Shown: piece by piece, positions 19,103 to 25,949 of the stretch
Position numbering within the stretch: the first letter of the stretch is position 1
Layout of the letters: each line of letters begins with the position of its first letter
Source of the DNA: Brevibacillus brevis
Lineage (GTDB): Bacteria; Bacillota; Bacilli; Brevibacillales; Brevibacillaceae
Length of the DNA stretch: 64,000 nt
Reading direction: 5' to 3'
Assembly (NCBI RefSeq): GCF_022026395.1
Contig: NZ_CP041767.1
Span: 27,501-91,500 of the forward strand
Notes under the pieces: model-generated
What the model saw: only the letters and a program-made list of their open reading frames with translations
Database searches by the model: none
Told to the model about the DNA's origin: nothing
Made by a program: the position numbers and the translations under genes

Positions 19103-20741
19103 AGAAGAGCTGGAAAAACAACTGAGACGGCTAAAGGAAACGGAATCGCCACCTCGCCCGGAATACGTCAGGGAGACTCAACGGCGTTTACAATTACGTA
19201 CAAATCAACTGAAGCGTCGTTTGCATTTTCAACGTGTGGCAAATCGGGTGGCTGGCGTTGCAGCAATCGTTTTGTTGGGAGGATGGGCGTCCACAGAGAG
19301 TGGGCAGCAGAGTCTTCAAACTCTTTGGGAGCATACAATGAAGCACGAGCAACCATCTGCAACCATTGTTCCTGCACCCACTCCGGAATCCATAAAGCCG
19401 CCGCCGCTTCCTCCTCCAGCAAACACGACCAAAGAGAATAAAGTCTTGAATCGTCCTCCCGAAATGAATCGGTCAGAGACGACTACTGTACGTATTGAGC
19501 ACAAAAAACAGCCAGAAAAGGCTTTACCACCAGTAGCTACCTCCTCGCTCAAGCAGACTGATGCCGTGACCGATCCAATCTCAATCCCTCCCTTGGTGAA
19601 AAAAGCACAAACATACATGCTGGAGTTGTTGGGAGAACAAGGAGAGCATTACCAATATAATCCTTCCCAGTCTGATCTAAAACGAGGAACCATTGGGTTT
19701 AGTCGGGTTGTTCATGGCATACCTTTTTATGAAGCAAGCTACACTGTTAAAATGAATGACGATCAGGTATCCAATTTTCAAATCCTTCAGGACTCCGATC
19801 AACTTCAGTCTCTTGCGCAGATTCCCAAACCAACGGCCGTACTATCCAAAGAAAAGGCGGAAGAAGCGCTTGCTTCGACATTGCGGTTGGTTTACCGGGA
19901 AAAGGAAGGGGAAGTAGCTTCCTTACACTACGAGACTGACATTTCCGGGTTCATTGATGCCAATACAGGAGCTTTGGTCAATAGCAAAGGCGTTCCCATA
20001 CAGAGATATGAGGGAAAACGCATCGTACAAATATCGGCTGAGGGGAGAACGTTAAAAGCCGGTTCAAGTGAAGAGATGCTTTCCTTGCTCGCAAAGGAAT
20101 TCGGTTTGCCAGTTGCTGTGGACAATTGGCAAGGGACGACATCTGTAGGGAGAGACGGGATACGGGAGTACCAGTGGGAAGAGAAAGAAAAAGAACTGAC
20201 GGCTCGGGTACATGAAAATGGGCAATTGCTATCTTATCGGTTGAATAGCAAACAAGAGGCAAGGTCCTCTTTTAGCAAAAATCGGGAACCTTCGCCGGAA
20301 GCCTTGTTGCAGCCTGCGATTGAGCATTTGCAGCGTTACTTGGACAAGACAATCGAAGAGATGGAGCTGACAGGCATCAGCAGAGAAGCAGCAGAGGTTC
20401 GCTTTCGATTTACCAAGCTGTATCAGGGCATTCCCGTAGTGGATCGCTCCTATGAAGTGATTGTGGATACGAACACAGGAGAAGTTGTCGGCATGTCAGG
20501 TGCATTTGGACAGGGGGCCACGAGCTTTCCCGATCCTGCAAAGGTGATTTCCAAGCAAGCTGCTGAGGCAACACTAAGAAGAAATCACCCTCTGGAGCTT
20601 ACGTATATTTTGACGGGTAAAAAGGATACATTTGACAAGCAAGCGCTTCTTGTCTACCGTGTGTACAAAGAAAAAGGAATCGAAACATCCATTGATGCGA
20701 TCACCGGAGCTGTACTGGAACGGGCACAGGAAGAATCATGA
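19089..20741 (+). CDS. Membrane anti-sigma candidate with YcdB/YcdC repeats
   Basis: A 550-residue protein with a charged cytoplasmic N-terminus (1-50), one membrane helix at about 51-67 (VAGVAAIVLLGGW), a Pro-rich linker (about 95-130), then a large outer region with two YcdB/PepSY-like blocks. The outer part contains LYQGIPVVDRSYEVIV, matching VHQGIPVRDRSFYVYI in the secreted protein two genes upstream. No ZAS zinc motif (HxxxCxxC) is seen in the N-terminus, so the anti-sigma role rests on gene order, overlap with the sigma gene and topology. The outer repeats probably act as sensor or binding partner. Confidence 0.8.
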   Translation: MSWHEEELEKQLRRLKETESPPRPEYVRETQRRLQLRTNQLKRRLHFQRVANRVAGVAAIVLLGGWASTESGQQSLQTLWEHTMKHEQPSATIVPAPTPESIKPPPLPPPANTTKENKVLNRPPEMNRSETTTVRIEHKKQPEKALPPVATSSLKQTDAVTDPISIPPLVKKAQTYMLELLGEQGEHYQYNPSQSDLKRGTIGFSRVVHGIPFYEASYTVKMNDDQVSNFQILQDSDQLQSLAQIPKPTAVLSKEKAEEALASTLRLVYREKEGEVASLHYETDISGFIDANTGALVNSKGVPIQRYEGKRIVQISAEGRTLKAGSSEEMLSLLAKEFGLPVAVDNWQGTTSVGRDGIREYQWEEKEKELTARVHENGQLLSYRLNSKQEARSSFSKNREPSPEALLQPAIEHLQRYLDKTIEEMELTGISREAAEVRFRFTKLYQGIPVVDRSYEVIVDTNTGEVVGMSGAFGQGATSFPDPAKVISKQAAEATLRRNHPLELTYILTGKKDTFDKQALLVYRVYKEKGIETSIDAITGAVLERAQEES

Positions 20742-20762
20742 TCAAATGACAAATAAATAAAG

Positions 20763-20791
20763 GAGGACCGGGCATGGTCACCCTGGTCCTC
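20763..20791 (+). terminator. Hairpin after the YcdB/sigma operon
   Basis: GAGGACCGGG pairs with CCC.GGTCCTC, but no T run follows, so it may be a weak or processed end. Confidence 0.45.
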
Positions 20792-20793
20792 AA

Positions 20794-20822
20794 TTGCCAA
20801 AATCGAGCGATTTCACTATAAT
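20794..20822 (+). promoter_or_regulatory. Promoter of tRNA-Arg
   Basis: TTGCCA (20794-20799), 17 nt, TATAAT (20817-20822), 17 nt before the tRNA. Confidence 0.75.
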
Positions 20823-20839
20823 GGAAGTGAATGTAAAAT

Positions 20840-20916
20840 GTCCCCGTAGCTCAGCAGGATAGAGCGTCAGTTTCCTAAACTGTAGGTCGGAGGTTCGAAT
20901 CCTCTCGGGGACGCCA
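20840..20916 (+). tRNA. tRNA-Arg (CCT)
   Basis: The acceptor arms GTCCCCG and CGGGGAC pair fully, the discriminator is G and CCA is encoded. The anticodon loop TTCCTAA gives anticodon CCT (reads AGG). The T loop TTCGAAT is standard. The outermost anticodon-stem pair (T-T) is mismatched. Its 3' half is repeated at 24421-24466. Confidence 0.93.
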
Positions 20917-20917
20917 T
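20872..20917 (+). repeat. Direct repeat, tRNA-side copy (attL-like)
   Basis: These 46 bp, from the anticodon loop through the CCA end of tRNA-Arg, recur at 24421-24466 with two mismatches. Integrative elements commonly use a tRNA 3' end as attachment core and restore it on insertion. Confidence 0.75.
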
Positions 20918-20923
20918 TGTAGG

Positions 20924-20949
20924 AAAAACCTTGGAGTATCAAGGTTTTT
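20924..20949 (+). terminator. Terminator of tRNA-Arg
   Basis: AAAAACCTTG / CAAGGTTTTT perfect stem with a 6-nt loop; a second T run follows. A degenerate version follows the distal repeat near 24472. Confidence 0.85.
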
Positions 20950-21386
20950 CACTTTTTTCATAGGCGCTTTAATGAACAACAGTTTATCTTTTGAAACTAG
21001 GTAGACTATACGTGCAAGACGTTTCCACTTCATTGATTCGGTCTTACATCAATTACTTAGCCTCTGAGCTATTAGGACTCGTTCTTTATTCGTCTTCGAG
21101 TAGGGGAGATAGATTCCCTATTCTTGTAGTTGAAACGGCATATATGGCAGTGAAATTGAACGTTTAATACTGCGTATCAAAATCAAGCAATAAGTGCAGT
21201 AAGTATATTAGCCACCCTTCCTAAAATTTCAGGATGGGTGCTTTTTTCATGCGATGTTCTGTCGTTACTTCTGTTAAGAACTGTATATGTGAGCTAGAAC
21301 CGACTAAGACCGTGTAAGTATTTACGTGGGAATATACGTTTGGTAAAGTGAACTCAAAAATTAAAACAAAGAAAGGTGATGCTGAC
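20950..21386 (+). other. Gene-poor stretch inside the island
   Basis: No supported gene is seen here. The one clear element is a terminator-like hairpin at 21213-21247 (CACCCTTCCT / AGGATGGGTG with one mismatch, then TTTTTT) with no gene directly upstream, as if the gene it served has been lost. Confidence 0.5.
21213..21247 (+). terminator. Orphan terminator hairpin
   Basis: CACCCTTCCT pairs with AGGATGGGTG (one mismatch) and is followed by six T. It lies between tRNA-Arg and the GNAT-like gene. Confidence 0.65.
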
Positions 21387-22091
21387 TTGGAAATCAAGTG
21401 TTATGTAGCAATTACAGTAGTTCTCATCATTCTTGGAGGTATACTCTGGAAGACGATGAAAAGTTTAAGATGGGATTCAAAGTTCTATCGGGAAATGAAT
21501 GAAAGATTACATGAAGTGAACCAAGGCTTGCGTGGCAAAATTAATGAGGATGAAAAGGCAATTGAAGAATTGGAATTGTCGGTATCAAATCTACAAAATG
21601 CTTTGAATTATAAACAACAGGATGAGTTTAAAAGACATCTCTTTATTTGTAATCTTGATGAAGGGCAAAAAATCGTTATCTTATTCGATGAAGAGTTGGA
21701 GCATAACCAAGAACTCCAGCAAAAACTTAATGAAAGAAACATTAGCCCGTTGAAATATTCTAGGAAGCTAGAATGCGTTGTGTTTGTTGATGGAAAGAAA
21801 GAAATGCCACTATTAATGGATAGTATTTTTGCAGGGCAGGTAAAAGCCACAATAGGAGATATTAATTGTGGGAATTTTAAGAATCGTGGGATTGGCTCTT
21901 TTGTTGTGCAGAATCTCTGCATTATCTTAAAAGGAATGGGAATAGAGAGTGTAAATGCTTCCCTTTCTACAGTCGATTATCATAAAAAAGATAAGTTGTA
22001 CAATTTTTACCTGGGTAAAAACGGATTTCATTTGGTAAGAGAATTAACAGAAGACAAATGGGGACTTGTGTCTAAGAAGTTAGTAGGCTGA
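21387..22091 (+). CDS. Membrane-anchored coiled-coil protein with GNAT-like C-terminus
   Basis: A 234-residue product from a TTG at 21387, chosen because AAAGGTGAT lies at ideal spacing; a GTG at 21348 is in frame but has no ribosome site. The N-terminus is a membrane helix (YVAITVVLIILGGILW), followed by a charged coiled coil (about 30-80). The C-terminal 110 residues look like a GNAT acetyltransferase: NRGIGSFVVQNL resembles the acetyl-CoA loop, and YNFYLGKNGFHLV the usual last strand region. Substrate unknown. It lies inside the tRNA-Arg island, is AT-rich compared with backbone genes, and has its own terminator. Confidence 0.7.
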   Translation: MEIKCYVAITVVLIILGGILWKTMKSLRWDSKFYREMNERLHEVNQGLRGKINEDEKAIEELELSVSNLQNALNYKQQDEFKRHLFICNLDEGQKIVILFDEELEHNQELQQKLNERNISPLKYSRKLECVVFVDGKKEMPLLMDSIFAGQVKATIGDINCGNFKNRGIGSFVVQNLCIILKGMGIESVNASLSTVDYHKKDKLYNFYLGKNGFHLVRELTEDKWGLVSKKLVG

Positions 22092-22110
22092 ATAAATTCC
22101 AAATATTTAA

Positions 22111-22154
22111 GGAGAGCGAACAGAATCAATTCTGATAGGTTCTCCCGTTTTTAT
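22111..22154 (+). terminator. Terminator after the GNAT-like gene
   Basis: GGAGA..GAA CAGAAT pairs with ATTCTG ... TTCTCC, followed by CGTTTTTAT. Confidence 0.75.
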
Positions 22155-22508
22155 TACTATTTATGAATTAACTTGTATTAGTTTTTTGATTTTTCTTATC
22201 AGTTCAGTAGTATCGCTATCTAATACTCTTCGCCATAATTACAGAGCCTTGGCTCGGTGCAGGCTGACGCGGACAACGCTTCGCTTTTCCGACTCGTCTG
22301 GAAGCGAGATTTGCAGGGATAGAATCTTATTAACTTAAGTTGACCCTCATAAATTGAACGGTAAGTAATACAACTGTTTTCCTGAATGGATATTTAAAGT
22401 TTTAGCCGAAAAGTTTGAAGCCCTCCATCGGAACAATCCGGGGGAGGGCATTAACTTGTGAGTCAAATTGTAAAATATGAACTACAATAACAAAGTAATT
22501 AAGGCATA
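22155..22508. other. Non-coding stretch inside the island
   Basis: I see no supported gene. A hairpin at 22420-22449 (GCCCTCC / GGAGGGC with CGG/CCG inside) lies downstream of the minus-strand secreted-protein gene and may be its terminator, although the T run on that strand is weak. Confidence 0.45.
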
Positions 22509-23786
22509 TTAGTAATTGTAACTAATAGAAATAGATTGGTCTGCATCTGTTTCAACGTCAATACCTGCATAAAAATTAACTTTATGGCTGATATCCAGTT
22601 TAGTGTAGCTACCTGTAGCAGCCCATGCAGTTACGAATTCATAGTCATCTGATGATTCTAATTGACTTCCAGTAACATTCCATTTTGCATAATCATTTGA
22701 TTTATTCAATGTGAGATCCATGTCTGGTTCTGTGTCAATTTCATATTCGAAACCAATGCTATAAGGGTAACCTAAACTTACTTTATACGGGTTACTGGAG
22801 GTATCATTTGGTTCAGCATCATCTAATTCGTCACTATCAAATACCAGATCGTGTCTAATAGTAAACTCTTCCGCATCCCAAAGCCATTCATATGTTTCAA
22901 TAGTGCTTGTATCTTTTACATAGAAATAGTCATATTCTTTATCGTCTTCATCGGTAACTTTGTACAGTTTCCATTGTGAATTAATTTGTCCGGCTTTTTT
23001 TGTTATATAGTAAGCGGAGGCAATAATATCATATTCACTATCTACAATTCGGCTTGATCTAGTAGAAATCTCAGAGTTACTCTTTTCAATAATTTTATTT
23101 TCGTGCTGCAAGATTTCTGCGAGATAAATTTCATCTTCAATTTCAATTTTACCCTCGTCATCATAGCTATTTATATCTGAAATAAAGACTTTATAAGGGG
23201 CATCTTCATCTAATGTGTAACCTATGATTTCGTGTTTCTCGGAATCCTTATTCTTATCAGTGCCATCTTTCTTCTTCTTTTCTTTTTTCTCATCCTTTTC
23301 ATTAAAGAAAGAAAGCTCGATTGATTCTTGAGTTTCTCCACTTTCTATTTTTGTTTGAGTATACAAGTTGTCAATACCTAGCAGATCACAGTATTCTTTT
23401 ATAGTAAGCCCGCCAAATAAATACACTTTCTTACCATTTTGCAGTTCTTCTTGTAATTCCTTCTGTAGCTTTTTGTTTTTTTCTACATCTTTATAATTAT
23501 ATGCAATAGAATTGTACTCTGATAAATCCACTTTATCATCTGGATTTATCAATTTTACTTGGATTTTTTTATCCTCCAGAGTTTTTTTGACACTTTTCAG
23601 AGATTCGTGTTTGAAATCCAATTGTTCTTCCGTATTTTCAGAATCCATTCCGGATGAAAACAGTAACTCTTTAGATGTTTTTGCAAATGCAGTCTGAACT
23701 GAAAAATTTGGTAACATTACAGTAGATACTAAAACACCAGCCAAAACGAGGCTAGTAATAGATGATTTAATATTTTTTTTGGACAT
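22509..23786 (-). CDS. Secreted orphan protein of the island
   Basis: A 425-residue protein I do not recognise. It has a clear signal peptide (MSKKNIKSSITSLVLAG..., cleavage near AFA-K at residue 36). The N-terminal third alternates charged helices with predicted strands; the middle has a Lys/Glu-rich run (about 163-185); the last 200 residues are rich in Asp, Tyr, Ser and Thr in alternating patterns typical of secreted beta domains (for example NFYAGIDVETDAD). No catalytic motif is visible. GGGAGG precedes the ATG, and a dyad overlaps the promoter region. The strong AT bias suggests recent transfer. Confidence 0.75.
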   Translation of the reverse strand: MSKKNIKSSITSLVLAGVLVSTVMLPNFSVQTAFAKTSKELLFSSGMDSENTEEQLDFKHESLKSVKKTLEDKKIQVKLINPDDKVDLSEYNSIAYNYKDVEKNKKLQKELQEELQNGKKVYLFGGLTIKEYCDLLGIDNLYTQTKIESGETQESIELSFFNEKDEKKEKKKKDGTDKNKDSEKHEIIGYTLDEDAPYKVFISDINSYDDEGKIEIEDEIYLAEILQHENKIIEKSNSEISTRSSRIVDSEYDIIASAYYITKKAGQINSQWKLYKVTDEDDKEYDYFYVKDTSTIETYEWLWDAEEFTIRHDLVFDSDELDDAEPNDTSSNPYKVSLGYPYSIGFEYEIDTEPDMDLTLNKSNDYAKWNVTGSQLESSDDYEFVTAWAATGSYTKLDISHKVNFYAGIDVETDADQSISISYNY

Positions 23787-23806
23787 TTTAATATACCTCC
23801 CTTTTT

Positions 23807-23823
23807 ATGGTATAATTTACCAT
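23807..23823. promoter_or_regulatory. Dyad in the divergent promoter region
   Basis: ATGGTATAATTTACCAT is a near-perfect palindrome between the minus-strand secreted-protein gene and the plus-strand small ORFs. It contains TATAAT on the plus strand and may be an operator for one or both sides. Confidence 0.4.
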
Positions 23824-23886
23824 GAAGAATAAGTATCTACAACCAAAAAATGGATAATCAACAAAAAAGTAAAGGCGTGATTCATT

Positions 23887-24036
23887 ATGTCGTTTAATAA
23901 TGTGCAGTCTTGGATAATTACTGTTTGTTTCGTTGTAATAGCGTTCAGTTCAGCTTATATAGCAATTAGAATAGATAAGATCATTGAGCGCTTGGCAACT
24001 ATTGCTGAATTTATTAGTATTACAGGAGGTAGTTAA
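23887..24036 (+). CDS. Small single-pass membrane protein
   Basis: A 49-codon ORF starting at ATG 23887 with AAAGGCGTGA upstream. The product has one membrane helix (about residues 9-26, IITVCFVVIAFSSAYIAI) followed by an amphipathic charged helix (RIDKIIERLATIAEF). Size and layout resemble small phage or bacteriocin-associated membrane proteins, but no family is recognised. It shares a promoter region with the divergent secreted-protein gene and its end carries the ribosome site for the next tiny ORF. Confidence 0.55.
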   Translation: MSFNNVQSWIITVCFVVIAFSSAYIAIRIDKIIERLATIAEFISITGGS

Positions 24037-24037
24037 G

Positions 24038-24103
24038 TTGACGGAAGAATTAAACTTTGACTATAAGGATAGTCAGTGGATTGACCGGAATTACCTTTTT
24101 TAA
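24038..24103 (+). CDS. Possible 21-residue peptide
   Basis: A TTG at 24038 lies 8 nt after a strong AGGAGGT and just past the stop of the preceding small gene. It reads MTEELNFDYKDSQWIDRNYLF, an acidic aromatic-rich peptide. The good ribosome site and coupling suggest translation, but the ORF is so short that chance is possible. Confidence 0.35.
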   Translation: MTEELNFDYKDSQWIDRNYLF

Positions 24104-24125
24104 CTTGAAACAATATAGATTACAG

Positions 24126-24158
24126 CCGCCACTTTACTTATAGAAAGGCGGGGCTTAT
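24126..24158 (+). terminator. Terminator-like hairpin after the small ORFs
   Basis: CCGCC and CTTT pair with AAAG and GGCGG around an AT-rich loop; the downstream T content is modest (CTTATTT). Confidence 0.5.
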
Positions 24159-24420
24159 TTGCAGTTCTGTTTGGGGCATTTGTTGGAGGAACATAAGATG
24201 TTGGGACAAAGACCAAAAAACAATAGGTATTGTTTATGATCTTGATTAGATTTCGGTAGACGGTAATGAACAAAATGCAATTTTTGTGGTTGAGAGTTCG
24301 ATAGATAAATCGAGTACACAGCTATCTGTGGGAAAACTCGCAAAATTTCAAACCTGATATCATAAGGTTTTTCAGGGGCGGATAGTTGGCCACGGAGAGG
24401 GTAAGGCGCATTTCGTATAA

Positions 24421-24466
24421 TTCCTAAACTGCAGGTCGGAGGTTGGAATCCTCTCGGGGACGCCAT
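24421..24466 (+). repeat. Direct repeat, distal copy (attR-like tRNA-Arg fragment)
   Basis: 46 bp matching tRNA-Arg(CCT) from anticodon loop to CCA with two mismatches (one in the anticodon arm, one in the T loop where GTTCGAA became GTTGGAA). The 5' half of a tRNA is absent, so it is not a functional gene. Confidence 0.75.
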
Positions 24467-24506
24467 CGAAGAAAAAGCCCTGGTGCATCAAGGTCAGAGT
24501 GTAGAG

Positions 24507-24537
24507 AAAGTCCCCTTTCGTAAAAAAGGGGACTTTT
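24507..24537 (+). terminator. Terminator hairpin beside the distal repeat
   Basis: AAAGTCCCCTTT pairs with AAAGGGGACTTT and ends in TTTT. No coding gene is directly upstream. Confidence 0.7.
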
Positions 24538-24758
24538 AGTGCCATTTTAGGGGGCAAATATGTCTCCCCGCCATCGTAAAACGCCTTGGAAGCGATTCTA
24601 GAAGGTCAAATTTTTTCTGCCCAATCGGCGAAATTCAGGAAGGGGGTTTCTCGAAACCTTGGCCTTGGTGTATCAGGGTGTTTTTTTGTTGAGACGTGTA
24701 GCATGCTTGAAATGAATAACGTATATCAAATGATGAACGAAATAAGGGGGGATTTCTT

Positions 24759-25298
24759 TTGAAAAAAGTGATTGTAGGATGTATGGCTATGGTATTGGCT
24801 GTTTTCATCAGCGGCTGTAGCTCAGACGCGGTCGTACAAAATCCGACTGCTACGCCACCTCCAAAAGAGGTAACGAACACTGGCACAGACCAGAAACAAT
24901 CCGTAGACAGCTCTTCAAGCTTTGACAAAATTGCGGGCTATTTGCAAGAAGAGAGCAACAAAGCTTTCTCCTCCCACTATGAGCTGCTCGAGTTTACCCT
25001 GTCAGATTATGAAGAGAAAACCGTTGACGGAAAAGTAGAAGCGACATTCGGATATCAAGTGAAATACAAAAACTTTGAGAAAGACCCTGACACCGTGGAC
25101 TACATCAAAGCGGCAAAAGAAAAGAACGATCCCAACTACCAACAGCTGTATGATGAATATTTGCAGCCCAAGGACATGAATTTTCATTTGAAAGCGGTAA
25201 TTGAAGATTCGGACTCCATATCGCTTTACACCAATGTGAGTCCAAAAGGAGTTCAATGGGAAAAGGCAGTTATGTCTGATTTCATCCTGAAGAAGTAA
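24759..25298 (+). CDS. Lipoprotein of unknown function
   Basis: A 179-residue protein from a TTG at 24759 behind AAGGGGGG. The signal peptide ends in a lipobox ISGC (Cys20), so it should be anchored to the outer face of the membrane. A Thr/Pro/Ser-rich linker (about 24-50) leads to a folded domain of about 125 residues with no catalytic motif I recognise. It stands alone, with the island edge upstream and a shared terminator downstream. Confidence 0.75.
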   Translation: MKKVIVGCMAMVLAVFISGCSSDAVVQNPTATPPPKEVTNTGTDQKQSVDSSSSFDKIAGYLQEESNKAFSSHYELLEFTLSDYEEKTVDGKVEATFGYQVKYKNFEKDPDTVDYIKAAKEKNDPNYQQLYDEYLQPKDMNFHLKAVIEDSDSISLYTNVSPKGVQWEKAVMSDFILKK

Positions 25299-25315
25299 AA
25301 TAGCGACTTGATTGT

Positions 25316-25342
25316 AGGCCGCGTACTCACGCGGTCTTATTC
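25316..25342. terminator. Convergent terminator
   Basis: GGCCGCGT / ACGCGGTC with loop ACTC, between the lipoprotein gene and the convergent minus-strand gene; T-rich on the plus strand. Confidence 0.65.
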
Positions 25343-25762
25343 ATTTTTCTCGCACCAGTACTCGTACTCATTGTCGATCCAATTTTTGATATGATCATAA
25401 TTCTCCCAAGTATCTTCCACGTGATACACACTTGGCTCGCAATCAAACGCTTCTAGATAATGATACCGATACTCCCCCGTATCGAAATCGAAGTAAAACA
25501 TCGCGAACTGGTTTCCTTCTTCATTCAACATGTCTTTTGCAAATACCCCACCCGTCTTCTCATAAACTTCAGGACCAGTAATCTGCCTTTGTTTAAAATC
25601 AGCGATTAGGTTTTCGAAACTCTTTTTAAAATCCTCGCTAACCATATCCTTTTCAATCAACCAGCCAATGAAAAAGCCTGTATGTACGTATGCCTGTTTT
25701 TGAGGAAGGTCCTCCTCAAAGTTTTCGTAATGATATTTCGCTTTATCGTATACCGTTGTCAT
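25337..25762 (-). CDS. DUF7832-like protein
   Basis: A 141-residue cytoplasmic protein. The frame is open to 25798, but the ATG at 25762 with GAGAGG upstream yields MTTVYDKAKYHYE, the usual start of this family as I recall it, followed by AYVHTGFFIGWLIEKDMV. The C-terminus is acidic and aromatic (WIDNEYEYWCEKNE). Its function is unknown; related proteins are often scattered singly in genomes, some near toxin-immunity loci, but no toxin is visible here. Confidence 0.75.
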   Translation of the reverse strand: MTTVYDKAKYHYENFEEDLPQKQAYVHTGFFIGWLIEKDMVSEDFKKSFENLIADFKQRQITGPEVYEKTGGVFAKDMLNEEGNQFAMFYFDFDTGEYRYHYLEAFDCEPSVYHVEDTWENYDHIKNWIDNEYEYWCEKNE

Positions 25763-25949
25763 TAGCAAAACCTCTCTTTCTATTTCCCTATTTCCCAAAA
25801 ATTATACAGGATAGATTTTTTGGTAAAAAGCAATAAGAGGGTGAAGAAGGAAGGGTAGGAATTTTGTAGCATTTTCATGATACGAGGTGGTAGTATTTAA
25901 CTGTTAGAAAGAGAGAACCATTGATTGGTTCATAGAGGGGTCATATTTC

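Larger units (their letters stand above)
24159..24758. other. Island edge with repeated tRNA/terminator scars
   Basis: No supported gene lies here. The stretch holds the distal 46-bp tRNA-Arg repeat (24421-24466), a degenerate copy of the downstream terminator, a further CGCCATCG...CCTTGGA segment near 24570-24592, and CCTTGGTGTATCAGGG with a T run near 24662-24685, as if several end points of the tRNA-Arg unit had accumulated. Confidence 0.5.

Noticed and set aside
24421..24466. Second tRNA-Arg gene
   Set aside because: Only the 3' half is present; acceptor 5' strand and D arm are missing and the T loop is mutated.
24155..24557. Two minus-strand ORFs across the distal tRNA fragment
   Set aside because: They are readings of the tRNA repeat and terminators with no ribosome site.
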